A stretch of DNA of 64,000 bases from Paraglaciecola sp030730205 (GCF_052119645.1 NZ_JBGQOM010000016.1:1-64000); one strand, 5' to 3'; shown: positions 47,001-57,100, counted from the first letter of the stretch. Notes: generated by a model from the letters alone, not told the origin. A program made the numbers and translations.

Positions 47001-47193
47001 TGTTGTTCATGGATTGAATAAGGGAGCCACGAATACCACGTACTGTGATCACTTCGGCATCATCTAAGGCTTCAACTTCAGTTTCAGCTTCATCGTTTAC
47101 TTGTTGTGCATTGATACTCAGGGGCAACAACATTAGTCCAGCGAGCACACTGACAGACAATAAATTGTGTTTGAATTTTTTATTAGCAGGCAT
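44050..47193 (-). CDS. TonB-dependent receptor, manno-oligosaccharide import (operon B)
   Basis: This 1047-residue outer-membrane transporter has a signal peptide (LLPLSINAQQ), a plug with the VITVRGIRGSLIQSMNNKR motif, DIGKLPDSTIADSLQRITGIQITR and NIRGNGNVSTTLNGEQ, and a beta-barrel ending in LGVQVKL. This layout is typical of the proteobacterial receptor subfamily associated with plant and algal polysaccharides. AAGGA six bases upstream supports ATG 47193. It is cotranscribed with the GH26 lipoprotein 97 bases upstream, suggesting that the enzyme feeds this porter. Confidence 0.93.
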   Translation of the reverse strand: MPANKKFKHNLLSVSVLAGLMLLPLSINAQQVNDEAETEVEALDDAEVITVRGIRGSLIQSMNNKRYAGSVVDSISAVDIGKLPDSTIADSLQRITGIQITRSGGEGALVNIRGNGNVSTTLNGEQMLSAGNVTTITPDFADIPSTMVSGLDVYKSSQARNVVSGLAGTIDLKTNRPFMLTEEWTVLGKAEATRGSLGKENDGLVSAFIGYNNDDKYGFTLNLAKSSSHLADYTNGAQGGEPGQYGGWSFNASEAANFVQENVDVNGDGDFNDVYYGFQGHQASNRFIDRDRTGVNSSVQFQLTDSLKLTGDVFYTKLEEYQYFAGVVASQAWQGVTGWYTPTETTEYPNITSQDGVFTTNEGSYFTIQDADYQARAVKTHSQTWAVEKEALNTNLELAFDNGGAFTGKLRWVHGEANNDMSRSVIDSFITSGSQIGDTYHGPGTEFISNANPWGYDGVSATLPDGTAVDAYTQIPVSISYRGGQQNWNFGSIDVTEQDGSITNEVFGSNLNRYSNKSSNLYGEFSNADLDIARFDGSYVIDIDALSIVSSVDFGLRHGQREVSKSGWYGGVARTNAYGDAFLARWKDTATQAPLTLESYIPPMSFTELDAKGMITGISDFHGSTGLGTMYFIDPKAMKDPIAWHNEIYGTNALVPDAANVYNVKEQTQTVYFQANLDGDIAGMSYTGNIGFRYIKTEFDITQSEGLQGTVANFNGQDFLIGPGILQPDGNKINTINAYSDLLPALNLALNLDEEQVLRFSYTETVSTHNTDQLAGGLTVNRVKNCEINNAQGEEVFCATGGGQDGNPNLQPNRNDNLEMSYEWYFSETGMFNVGLFWGRGNTEFRTSLVLRDDIVDSDGVVRGYNLSTGEFTGTVPIQTTETFDITGDWNFDKPGLEMGYQQGLDFLDGFWSGFGITANYTYSPSESNDMDFYGGSLPGVGNSKHQTNLALWYEKDGIQARIAHNYRSEMFNGVKYEGAYQFAYWTAATSYLDASVSYDINEMVTLSLQGTNLTEEYQENYHQWESNIDSRVYGERRVTLGVQVKL

Positions 47194-47227
47194 GTTTTAT
47201 CCTTGTTACTTTTTGTTCAGTTTGGGC

Positions 47228-47262
47228 CCGGCATTCAATGCAAAGCTTGCAATGAATACCGG
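47228..47262 (-). other. Intercistronic hairpin between GH26 and its TonB receptor
   Basis: A 16-bp stem with two mismatches closes a three-base AGC loop. There is no T tract on either strand, so it is more likely an mRNA processing or stability element than a terminator. It lies just before the receptor's ribosome site. Confidence 0.5.
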
Positions 47263-47290
47263 CCAGATTAGGGTTTATTAGCAATAGGGC

Positions 47291-50200
47291 TTATTCAAAA
47301 ACCACTTTATCGATATAGTATTTGGATTCACTGGTGCTGTTGGCTGGGCTCATAAAACGCACACCAAAGCCGCTTATTTCACCCATATCAGCAATATCCA
47401 AACTGAGCTCTACGCCATCTGCTGTCATGGCAACCGCTCCACCATCACGCCAAGCGCCATCTTTATCTTTGGCAAATAATTGCACCTGCACGTTGTCACC
47501 TGCATCCATCACTTTAGCCGTGACTTTTAAGGTAGTTACGCCACCCAATAACAAACCGCCTGCGGGATAAACTTGCAAAATGACGTTGTCATCTCCATCG
47601 ACCAACTGCGTCACACCGGCTAAGGCATTTTCGCCATCCGCTGCCCAATCTTGGGCTAATTGCACACCTTGAGTAGGTGACCAATTAACTTGAAACTCCC
47701 AGCTACCCGTGCCTTCAAAGTCGTAAATATTTGTTTCATCAAGACGCACATTATCTAAATAGAAACGCGCATCTGTGGCGGTGGCATCGATACCTTCATA
47801 CTGAAAACCTAAACCTGCTAACCATTGGTAAGCGGAGACATCCACTTCTAGCTCAACACCGCCGTCAACAATGGCCACGGCACCGCTGTCGGTCCAGGCC
47901 CAGTCGTCACCGTATTTCACGAACAACTTCACTGTGGTACCAACTCCGGCGCCAATAGCATTGCCACTGACTTTGACTTTAGATACTTGGCTAACATCGA
48001 TGCCGCCTTCTGGGTAAACCTGAAACATGGCGCCAGTAGGCTCAGTAAAGGTAGTAAGATCTTTGATCATGGTTAAGGCGCGCTTACCGCTGCTCGCCCA
48101 ATCATTAGTGACGGTAAGACCTGGCACACCTGTCCAGTTAATTTGGGATTCAAAACCGGAGGTATCAGGCTCAAAATCATAAATTACCGCATCATCGAGT
48201 CGTACGTTATCAAGGTAAAATTCAGCTGCTGTGGCGCTGGCATCAATGCCTTCATATTGGAAACCTAAACCGGCTAACCAATCATAGGCAGACACATCCA
48301 CCTGTAACTCGACACCACCATCAACAATGGCCACTGCTCCGCTGTCTGCCCATTCCCAATCATCGCCGTATTTAACAAACAATTTCACGGTAGTGCCGGG
48401 ACCGGCATTTATAGCATTGGCACTGACTGTCACTGTGCTGACGTCACTCACATCAAGCCCACCCGTTGGATAGACTTGGAACATGGCACCAGTAGGATCA
48501 GTTTCTAAGGAGAGATCTTTAGCTAAGATGAGTGAGCGCGAGCCACTGGTTGCCCATTTGTCAGATGTGGCAATACCTGTGGTTGCTGCCCAATTAATTT
48601 GTGCTTCAAAATTTGCGGTGCTGACTTCAAAATTCTGCCAAACGCCAGCTTCAACTTTAGCCCGTCCACCAGGAATATCAGCTAGGTTAAGCACGCCATG
48701 AAAGGCATAGTTAGAATCGATAGTTGCTGCTTCAATACCATCAGGACCTAAGTCACCGCCAGAGTTCCAAGTAATGAAAAAAGACCACCAGGCATTTTGC
48801 TCATGCATTAAGGCAACATTAGGAATGGTACCGGTTTCAGTCAAAGCCACAATTTTTTTGCCATTGTGACGATCTTTTAAAGTGGCGTATTGGCCTTTGA
48901 AGGGATTGTCAGGATTATTACCGTCGTAGCCGTCGTAACCCACAATGTCCACATAGTTGTCACCGGGATACCAGTTTGCGTCAAGGCTTTGCGCATGGGT
49001 GTAAACCCAAATCAAATTGTTGAGGCCATGCATGTTTGTCATGCGATCGTACATCAATATCCATAACTGTTTTAAGGCTTCAGGTCCTGCAGCCCCCCAC
49101 CAAAACCACTGACCTTCAGCCTCGTGTAACGGACGCCATAAAATCGGAATATCAGCATCGGCAAACTTTTTAAGCTCAGCTGAAACCGTATCGATATCGG
49201 CCAACAGTGCCGTATATTCAGGGCTATTGGTGTCAGCTAAGGCTGCAGCTAAATCAAAGGTTGTTGCGCGTGAGTAAAATCCAGCCCACCATGCTTGTTG
49301 ATCACTGCCTGATTCGTCACCTACCCCATCACCATCGGCATCGAGTAAATGCATTGGTGCATTCCAGTGCCACAGTGCAGAAAGCATGACGTTTTTAGTT
49401 TGATGTTCGGCAATCATGGCTTCTGACAAACCACTAGTATCACTGCCGTTGGCCACTCGAGTGGCAGAAAAATCAATAAAGTCAAAACCCACAATGGCAG
49501 GAGCATCATCGCCAGTGGCCGCCACAACCTTATCAAACTCGGTCAAAGGAAAAGCACCTTCGACCTTATTGGGATATTCAGTTTGGCCAGATAAAGTGGC
49601 CGTACCATAATTAGCCGCCAAAAACTCCATGACTGCTAAGGCTGATGCTTGAGCATTAGGGTTAACTAAGGTTGGTGCTACCGCTAATGGTGCGGGTGGC
49701 TCAGCGGCGGGGATCATCAAAATACTATCCAAGCGATAGTAATTCCAACCACCACCCACTTCGATAATATTCTCCCCAGCAGTTAACTTGATAATCCCTA
49801 CCCGGTAGTTGGAAAAACTGCCCGTAGCATTAATCGAAATTTCAGTTTTAACCCCATTAACCGTCACTATGGCATTTTTACTACCATAACCCGCTGAAGG
49901 AATGCCAAAACGCGCATACAAGGTAAAAAAGGTGTCATTTTCTTGATTAATGGTAAATTTAACTGAGGAGCCAGGCACGATATCAGCCGTATGTGAGCCA
50001 GAAGCACCGCTAAGATAAGCTGCATCACCAGAAGACACGGTTGCCACCGCAACAAGTTCAGCAACTGAGGCATCTTCGATTTCGTAAGTGACTAATATAG
50101 CTGGATCAAACACGGTAATACTGGTGGAGGCAACCAGAGGGTTACCATCTGCATCGTTAATAACATTTCCGTTGGGATCTAGCGCTTTGATCTCGAAGGT

Positions 50201-50539
50201 AAAGGTTTCAATACCGTCGATTTCAGGTGTAGGGAAACTGAGGTTTTCCTTAGTCCAATCAATGTCACCGGCCAGTGGCGTACCACCCGTTTGGGTCCAC
50301 ATCACGGTTTCTGATGTAACAGTGCCAACTAAACGTCCAGTGAGCGTAATGTTTGCCGTTTCACCTAATGCATATTCGGCTGGCTCACCGGCAATAACCC
50401 CTAGCGGTCTTTCTTCAGGTGTATACACCACAGTATCAGTATTGAGTTTTGCTTCTTTTACACAGCCTGAACTCAAACTAGTAAGTAAAGCTAGGGCAAC
50501 AAAAGACCCTAGTGGTTTTATTTTGGTTTTAAATGTCAT
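47291..50539 (-). CDS. GH26 beta-mannanase lipoprotein with N-terminal CBM35-like and three C-terminal CBM repeats
   Basis: This surface lipoprotein (1082 residues; lipobox Cys26 in TSLSSGC) should cut beta-mannan. Its order is an Ig-like region (about 60-150), a CBM35-like domain (151-277; YEIEDAS ... RLDSILMIP), and the GH26 catalytic domain (about 290-630) with acid/base E473 in RPLHEAEGQWFWWG and nucleophile E568 in LTETGTIP. Three tandem modules follow (632-785, 787-935, 937-1082), each starting with a FE/DFE motif and ending LDNVRL or IDKVVF. The first two modules are close copies. AGAGG lies six bases before ATG 50539. Two operators lie upstream. Confidence 0.93.
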   Translation of the reverse strand: MTFKTKIKPLGSFVALALLTSLSSGCVKEAKLNTDTVVYTPEERPLGVIAGEPAEYALGETANITLTGRLVGTVTSETVMWTQTGGTPLAGDIDWTKENLSFPTPEIDGIETFTFEIKALDPNGNVINDADGNPLVASTSITVFDPAILVTYEIEDASVAELVAVATVSSGDAAYLSGASGSHTADIVPGSSVKFTINQENDTFFTLYARFGIPSAGYGSKNAIVTVNGVKTEISINATGSFSNYRVGIIKLTAGENIIEVGGGWNYYRLDSILMIPAAEPPAPLAVAPTLVNPNAQASALAVMEFLAANYGTATLSGQTEYPNKVEGAFPLTEFDKVVAATGDDAPAIVGFDFIDFSATRVANGSDTSGLSEAMIAEHQTKNVMLSALWHWNAPMHLLDADGDGVGDESGSDQQAWWAGFYSRATTFDLAAALADTNSPEYTALLADIDTVSAELKKFADADIPILWRPLHEAEGQWFWWGAAGPEALKQLWILMYDRMTNMHGLNNLIWVYTHAQSLDANWYPGDNYVDIVGYDGYDGNNPDNPFKGQYATLKDRHNGKKIVALTETGTIPNVALMHEQNAWWSFFITWNSGGDLGPDGIEAATIDSNYAFHGVLNLADIPGGRAKVEAGVWQNFEVSTANFEAQINWAATTGIATSDKWATSGSRSLILAKDLSLETDPTGAMFQVYPTGGLDVSDVSTVTVSANAINAGPGTTVKLFVKYGDDWEWADSGAVAIVDGGVELQVDVSAYDWLAGLGFQYEGIDASATAAEFYLDNVRLDDAVIYDFEPDTSGFESQINWTGVPGLTVTNDWASSGKRALTMIKDLTTFTEPTGAMFQVYPEGGIDVSQVSKVKVSGNAIGAGVGTTVKLFVKYGDDWAWTDSGAVAIVDGGVELEVDVSAYQWLAGLGFQYEGIDATATDARFYLDNVRLDETNIYDFEGTGSWEFQVNWSPTQGVQLAQDWAADGENALAGVTQLVDGDDNVILQVYPAGGLLLGGVTTLKVTAKVMDAGDNVQVQLFAKDKDGAWRDGGAVAMTADGVELSLDIADMGEISGFGVRFMSPANSTSESKYYIDKVVFE

Positions 50540-50661
50540 TATTAACCTCTTACATGTATGTCATTTATTTATTTGTCTGCGAGCTAAATAACATCTGTTT
50601 AACTCGCTGTTTTAAGTTCCCGATATTTACCTGTACAAAATATATTCATCGCCAATACAAA

Positions 50662-50673
50662 GTAACCGGTTAC
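50662..50673. promoter_or_regulatory. LacI-type operator upstream of GH26
   Basis: GTAACCGGTTAC, perfect palindrome, 123 bases before ATG 50539. Confidence 0.85.
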
Positions 50674-50728
50674 AATTTAATTTAAAAAAAATGCAACTGC
50701 ATTGTGTCCTTAAGACGACAAGCTTAAC

Positions 50729-50740
50729 GTAACCGGTTAC
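50729..50740. promoter_or_regulatory. LacI-type operator upstream of GH26, second site
   Basis: GTAACCGGTTAC, perfect palindrome, centre 67 bp from the first. Confidence 0.85.
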
Positions 50741-50906
50741 ACCAGATCAACAATTAATTTACAAATCACCGTTTGTTTTCACAAACCAGAAATATGTCAT
50801 TGTTTCTTAAGAAAAAAGAATATTATTAGGATATAAATATTTATACATCATTTTCTGCTAACACTTGGTTATGCCATGTGCGATGTCGCCATCTAATACT
50901 CGCTCT

Positions 50907-50935
50907 AAAAAAAACCGGACATTGCGTCCGGTTTT
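50907..50935 (-). terminator. Terminator of the TonB receptor-GH5_8 operon
   Basis: AAAACCGGAC/GTCCGGTTTT with a five-base loop. The A tract to the left reads as T on the minus strand. Confidence 0.9.
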
Positions 50936-50955
50936 AATAAAGACTTACTTAATAA

Positions 50956-53900
50956 TTATTGGCCAAATCCTGCAGGCACTGAACTTGCTTTAATACCATT
51001 GGGTCCATTAACTATCTCATTACCTCGAGTGGTTAACTCAACAGTGTTTTCTGAGGTCGACATATCCAAGCCAATAGTGGCTTCACCATTGCCTTTCCAT
51101 GACCATGCCATCCAGCCATAAGGGACTACCCCAAAACCATGTACTTTGGCTTCACTTAGCACCTCTTCATTAAAGCCACCTTCGGCGTAATCCAAAGTCC
51201 ATGCATCAACTTCAGTTGAGTTGTTAAAGCTCATGTTAAACAAGGTTTCTAACTCCAATGGCACTAAGCCAATCTTCTCCACTTTGACATAATCAATCAG
51301 AATAGATTCCGCTTTATCAGCACCAACACCCCCCACTTGAATACCAAGGCGTTGTAGCGTTTGTACCATGGTAAAATCGACATCTTCGAAGGTCACGTCA
51401 GTCCAACCACCAACATTAAAATCAGCGAATACCTTATCTTCAGTGGTATTCCAACCAGACCAATCGTCACCATGCTGCACATAGAAGCGGAAAAACAAAT
51501 TGCTGGCATCACTGTATGAAGCAGGAATATATACTCGTGCGCTCAAAGTAATAGGTGCACTGGTATCTAGATTGGCAACACCACCACTGACATAGAAACC
51601 AAGTTGATCTTTACTTGACCATTGCTGGCTCAACGCTAAATCAGTACCTTCTACCGCGATAGCACCAGTAGTATCTTCATATGTATCACGTTCCCAACCA
51701 CCTAGTTCACCTACAAAGTCTTGCTCATATTGAGAAATTAAACCCAACACACCACCAGCATCAAGTGATTGACCATCACCTAACACTGCCATGTAATCTA
51801 TCAAGATTGGATCAGTATTTTCTGTCGTCAAAACGCCGCCCATCTCAATACCAAAACGTTGGAAAGGTGCAACTTGTGAAGATAAATCAACATTTTCAAT
51901 AGTAATTTCAGTCCACTCACCTGGCGTAAAATCAGCTATAGTCAAATCCGGTTGGGGTACAGAGAACCAGCCCCAGCCTTGATCCTGCACAAATACTTTG
52001 AAATACAATCCACTTTCTTGTGCATAAGAGGCAGGGATAAAGATTTTGGTTTTGATAGTAACTGGCGCTGACGTATCAATACTGCTTAAGCCAGCAATAC
52101 CAAAACCCAGTTTACCTTCAGTTACCCAATCAGGCGTAATAACCAACAAACCTGCGGCATCAGCAGTAACCGTTGTATCACCACCCCAAAATTTAGTCCA
52201 ACTTTCCGCATCGGCATCAAATTGTGCGTTGTACATAGGTGGCTCACCGGCACTTTCAGTGGCTTCTGGATCAACCACTGTAATAGAGTCGACTAAAATT
52301 GATTCGGTTTTACCCGCGCTAACGCCACCAAATAACAGACCAAATTTTTGTAAAGCGCCTAAAGTAGTCCAATCTACATTTTCAAATACCACCTCACTCC
52401 ACTCACCCGGGGTAAAGTCAGCAATTGTCGCCGTACTCGTTTCAGCCCACTCCCAGCTATCGCCATGGTTAACATAGATTTTAAAGTACAAACCAGTTTC
52501 AGTTGCGTACTCTGCAGGCAAAAACATATTGAGTTTGATGTTAAGCGGTTTACTGGTATCAATACCGGTATTGGCACCACCAACAAAAATAGCAAAGGAG
52601 TCACTGGCCGCCCAATCCTGAGTAATAACCAGATTTTCGGCATCAGAAGACACGACAGTACCCGCAGTCCAATCTTTGCCCCAACCTTCAGTCTCGCCAA
52701 TAAAGTCAGCTTGATACATGGCGGGTACCGCACCACCGGCTTCAATTTTGATATTATCAAATTTGATATCACCAACAACATTGGTAGGTTTACCATTGGC
52801 GGATACTTCGAAGCCTATTTTTTTCACATCAGCAAGATCAAAACCCTCTTCAACCCAACCACCGAAGTCAGCGACGGTTGCTACGCTAAAATTCAGTTTG
52901 GTCCAAGCATTACCTTTTAAATCGGTATCGTTAGCTTGCATAAAACCCAAACTCGCATAACGGTCAGAACCATCACGTAAGTACATTTGCACACCTAACT
53001 TACCATTTTCCACATAGCGCACAGGAACGTACACATCGGCACTAATATTTGAACCTTGTAAGTCCAACGCTTCTGGCAATTCATGCTGATAGGCAGATTT
53101 ATTTTCAGTTCCATTCCACGGAAAGTTAAAGACCATTGCTTGATCGCCAACCCCTTTGGTAATCAGATCGGTATGGTCAATAGAAGTGGCACCAAAGGCC
53201 ATTGAACCACCAAATTCTCCAATGATAAAAGGCACACCGGTTTTCGACATCGCGTCAGTTGCAGCAACAATCTTATTACTCGAATTCCACTTAGCACCGT
53301 AAGCATGAACAGATAAGACAATATTAGATTCAACATCAGCCGCTTGTAGTTCTAGAGCACGGTCAGCTAAAAAAGCGTTGTAATCTTGGCCACAATGAGG
53401 TGCATCAATAACCAAGGGCACACGAAAACCAATTGTTCTAAATTCACGAATAATCGACTTATAAACATCTATATATTCAGCATAACCCACGCTATTGGCG
53501 TCCCACACATTCATGGGGCCCCATTCGTTGGCAATATTAATCATGAGATGAGGTTGGTATTTGTCTTTTACTAATACATCTATCCAGCGGTCAAACCATA
53601 ATTCTTGAGTATATTTTTCGAGAAATTCAGCGCTTTCGGTACAGGTAATTTCACCCTCACCTTCCCACAACATAGGCATGGCGATCATACCGTTAGCCAC
53701 AATTTCGTCCAACGCAGCTTCTAATTGTTCAGCAGTGGTATTGGCTCTCAGTTGCAATCTAACTACATTAGCGCCGGTTTCTTTAATGGCCGCTATACCA
53801 CCTAAACGCACTTCTGGATTGTCACCATATTGCAAGTTAATCCCTCTTAATAAGATGGGATCGGTTGAGGCATCAAAAATTTCATTATTACTGGTGGCAA

Positions 53901-54093
53901 TAACCAACGCATCTTCTGAAGGCGATGGGCGATCGGGTAATTCAACCGGAGCCTCTGGCACCAAGGTGTCAATATCGGCATTTTTATCCAATAGATCAGA
54001 ACCGCAGTTTTGCAATAATAATCCCGCCATGACCACAGGTAAAAATCCGAGATATCGGCTTATTTTTGAGCGCTTACTATTTATTTTTTTCAT
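50956..54093 (-). CDS. GH5_8-like beta-mannanase lipoprotein with CBM-like modules inserted inside the catalytic domain
   Basis: This 1045-residue exported protein has a probable lipid anchor at Cys30 (LLLQNCGS, an atypical lipobox). The GH5 barrel starts near residue 60 (LLRGINLQYG), with acid/base E190 in INIANEWGP and nucleophile E293 in IIGEFGG. Four CBM-like modules follow (about 318-455, 458-615, 620-775, 787-937). The protein ends (about 960-1045) with GWMAWSWKGNG (W999) and NEIVNGPNGIKASS, which are the eighth strand and C-terminal helix of GH5_8 mannanases. The barrel is therefore split by about 650 residues. The frame is open throughout. It is second in an operon after the TonB receptor, 58 bases downstream. 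Confidence 0.85.
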   Translation of the reverse strand: MKKINSKRSKISRYLGFLPVVMAGLLLQNCGSDLLDKNADIDTLVPEAPVELPDRPSPSEDALVIATSNNEIFDASTDPILLRGINLQYGDNPEVRLGGIAAIKETGANVVRLQLRANTTAEQLEAALDEIVANGMIAMPMLWEGEGEITCTESAEFLEKYTQELWFDRWIDVLVKDKYQPHLMINIANEWGPMNVWDANSVGYAEYIDVYKSIIREFRTIGFRVPLVIDAPHCGQDYNAFLADRALELQAADVESNIVLSVHAYGAKWNSSNKIVAATDAMSKTGVPFIIGEFGGSMAFGATSIDHTDLITKGVGDQAMVFNFPWNGTENKSAYQHELPEALDLQGSNISADVYVPVRYVENGKLGVQMYLRDGSDRYASLGFMQANDTDLKGNAWTKLNFSVATVADFGGWVEEGFDLADVKKIGFEVSANGKPTNVVGDIKFDNIKIEAGGAVPAMYQADFIGETEGWGKDWTAGTVVSSDAENLVITQDWAASDSFAIFVGGANTGIDTSKPLNIKLNMFLPAEYATETGLYFKIYVNHGDSWEWAETSTATIADFTPGEWSEVVFENVDWTTLGALQKFGLLFGGVSAGKTESILVDSITVVDPEATESAGEPPMYNAQFDADAESWTKFWGGDTTVTADAAGLLVITPDWVTEGKLGFGIAGLSSIDTSAPVTIKTKIFIPASYAQESGLYFKVFVQDQGWGWFSVPQPDLTIADFTPGEWTEITIENVDLSSQVAPFQRFGIEMGGVLTTENTDPILIDYMAVLGDGQSLDAGGVLGLISQYEQDFVGELGGWERDTYEDTTGAIAVEGTDLALSQQWSSKDQLGFYVSGGVANLDTSAPITLSARVYIPASYSDASNLFFRFYVQHGDDWSGWNTTEDKVFADFNVGGWTDVTFEDVDFTMVQTLQRLGIQVGGVGADKAESILIDYVKVEKIGLVPLELETLFNMSFNNSTEVDAWTLDYAEGGFNEEVLSEAKVHGFGVVPYGWMAWSWKGNGEATIGLDMSTSENTVELTTRGNEIVNGPNGIKASSVPAGFGQ

Positions 54094-54151
54094 ATTTCTC
54101 TCTCTTTACAGCACCAAGGCTGTCTGCTCACATTTGGGTGAATTATTTAAA

Positions 54152-57100
54152 TTAAAAGCTCAACGACATACCTAAGGTATAACGTCGCTCTTGTACCCAA
54201 AGTGATTGAAATTGATTTTCAAACTGTGCATAGGATTTACGGTCTTCTGAGGTCAAGTTAGTGCCACTCAAAGAGAAGCTAACATGCTCATTTACCCAAT
54301 AATTAATTTGCGCATCCAAATAACCTATGGACTCATTCCAATTGCCCAAGTTGAGCGGCACACCGTTAGTATTAAGTCCAACACGACCAATATATTCTTC
54401 ACTGCGCCAGTTATAGGCCACCCGCATATTCAAACCATCTTTGTCGTACCATAAAATGGCATTGGACTGATGTTTAGAGTTAGAAGGTAAAGGTAGGGCA
54501 TTACCTTCTACGTCAATATCAGGTGATTCACTGTCTGAATAGGTGTAGTTAAATTCAACCCCTAAAGAACTCAATATGGGATTTTCAAAGAAGGTAAAAG
54601 GTTGTTTGTAGCCAATTTCTAAACCCATCAAATCAGAGGCGTTTACGTTACCTGTGGTCCACACGTTAACAGTTCTACCGCGGTTGATTCCATCAGCGTC
54701 GGCAAAATTACGTTGCTCTTGATAGCTAGCGACAGCGCTTTCTACATCAATTAAAAACATGCCAATGCCGATAATCGAATTCTCAGCAAAATACCACTCT
54801 ACAGAACTGTTATAGACAGTGGCGCGCCAAGGTTTCATATCAGGATTACCGTTATCGCTGCCACCACCTGAGCAACCCACTAGCGCATCACGTAATTGGC
54901 CGCTGCCATCACGTACCTTAACGGGAAAACCATCAGCTGCGGTTTTAACACATTGCTGATACCACAAAACCAAACCCGAACCGAGATTTTCAAGATTATT
55001 ACGGGTCATATTTTTAGATACACCTAAACGTAATATCACTTCATCACTTGGGAAAAAGTTTAAGTTTAGTGAGGGCAAAACGTCAGTAAAAGAACGGTCA
55101 ACGGTTTCGGTATCAGACACAAAGGCAATTTTCTGCCAAGGCTGTGAACCAGCGCCCACAGAATTATTACGATCTAGTACCGCAGGGATCACCGCTTTGG
55201 TAATTTCTCTGTCAGTACGTACTACACGAACCCCTATATCACCTTGCACTGGAATACCAAAAAACACTTCATCATTAGCGAAGTTGGCTTGTAAAAACGC
55301 TGAAGTAGAGGTTTCTTTCACAGCATAAGTAAACCCCGGATCTTCTATGGTTTTAGTACCAGGATAAAGGGTATTAAGAAAGTCTAAGGGACTATCCCAA
55401 TTATTGGGATCAAGCGACGACACCCCATTTTCAAAACCTGTAATCGGACCAAAATCAGTAAATACATCAGTGTCTCTTACACTAAAACCATTATCGATAT
55501 AATCATCTTGAGCAGTTAAGTTGGCATCTTCTAACTCATAGTAAAAATCGCGCCATTCAGGGTATTTTTGCCACACTTCGTTACCCGGTAGCAACTTATA
55601 ACGCTTGTCTTCTGGCACGGTTGCATCATTCCAGGTTGAATAACGTCCCGTAGGAGTAGCATAGAAAAACTTGGTATGGTCAGCTTGACGTACACCACGG
55701 CGCAGTCCGCCATCAACTGACTGGATAAAATTGTTACTGTTGAGGAAATAGGTTACGTCGGCGCGCAGCACATCAAGATCAGCTTCAGTATTACTCCCAT
55801 CCCCAGCGGCCTGATATTTTCTTAGATAAGAGGCTTTTGACAGGTCATTGGCAATAGGATCATAAGCAAAGCTTGGCACGTCGCCACGATAATCCACTAC
55901 TACATCATAAACATTGATAGGATCATGTCCTGAAATCCCGTCTTCATCAACCCATAACCAAGCAGGCGTACCTTGGTTTAAAGTGGCTGTACGATATTGT
56001 TTTTCAGCATGGGCATAAACATAACGAATTGACGCTTCAATATTGTCGTGATTGTTATAGTCCAATTGCAGATTAGAATTAATCGCCGCAGTATGATTAA
56101 TAGTATTGTTAGAATTAGTTTGAAAATCTCGAGAATTAATATGGGCCACTTGCACTGTGTGTATGGTTTTTGTTTGGGTATTACCGTCAGCATCCACATA
56201 ATTAATATCCGCGCCTGGTGAGGTAATGGTGCCCTCTTTAACCAAGACGTTATACAGATTTTCTTGCTCTTGCGGACCATTATTAATAGAGATGGAGTTA
56301 ATACTGGATTGACCATTAAAATTAATGTTTACCCCACGATCATACTGATCCATCTGGGTGTAAAACACATCACCACTTAATTTAAAATTATCCGTTAATT
56401 GCACTTCAATACCAAGGGCACCGCCACTGCGTTTACGCTCCATAAAATTACTACGAACGCCAAAATTGCCTGGTACCATGTACCAGTCATTCACTAAATC
56501 CCCATCGTTATCCAAATCGAGAGGATCACCCGGTTGGCCACCTTGTGAGTCTAAAAATGCCAAACGGTTATCGTCCCACATCTGGTAGTTTGCCGCGTTT
56601 GACTCAGAGTCAAACAAACCCGCCGTAAAGCCAAACTTCCCGCCGTTATAACCAACAAAGGCATTTATATTATGATCAATACGGGTTGTGACCGTTCTAT
56701 CACTGTGCACTTCTTCTTTTGTCAGGTCACCCTGAGAGCCTTCCATTCTCAGATTTCCTGTCCAGCCTTTTTTAAGGGTTAAGGCATTAGCGGTTTTTAA
56801 ATCAACTAAGCCAGAAATACCACCGGACAAAGCTTTTGCATTAATGGATTTATATACATCCACCCCAGTGATCATACTGGCCGGAATATCCCCGTAATTG
56901 GCGCCCACATCGGTGATGGTCCATGGGCTTAAAAATTGTTCCCCGTTAAGGGTAGTTAATACCTGAGGCATACCCCGAATATTCAATGACGTCGCCTCAT
57001 TCGCTTCACGTTTAACCTGGACTCCAGATATACGCGAAAGCGAATCAGCAATAGTCGCGTCAGGCAGTTTACCGATGTCTTCCGCTACAATCGAGTCAAC

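Larger units (their letters stand above)
50540..50955. other. 416-bp promoter region of operon B
   Basis: It holds two perfect LacI-type palindromes (50662, 50729), a weaker YACAAAYCA direct repeat with 21-bp spacing (50755-50793), and the terminator of the upstream GH5 gene. No coding region is supported. Confidence 0.6.

Noticed and set aside
52465..52920. 151-residue plus-strand open frame inside the GH5_8 gene
   Set aside because: It is antisense to a continuous coding region with repeat modules, with no ribosome site or recognisable domain.
50956..54093. Split GH5_8 as a sequencing frameshift or gene fusion artefact
   Set aside because: The frame is open over the whole length, codons and modules are regular, and the final motifs are exactly those missing from the N-terminal part.
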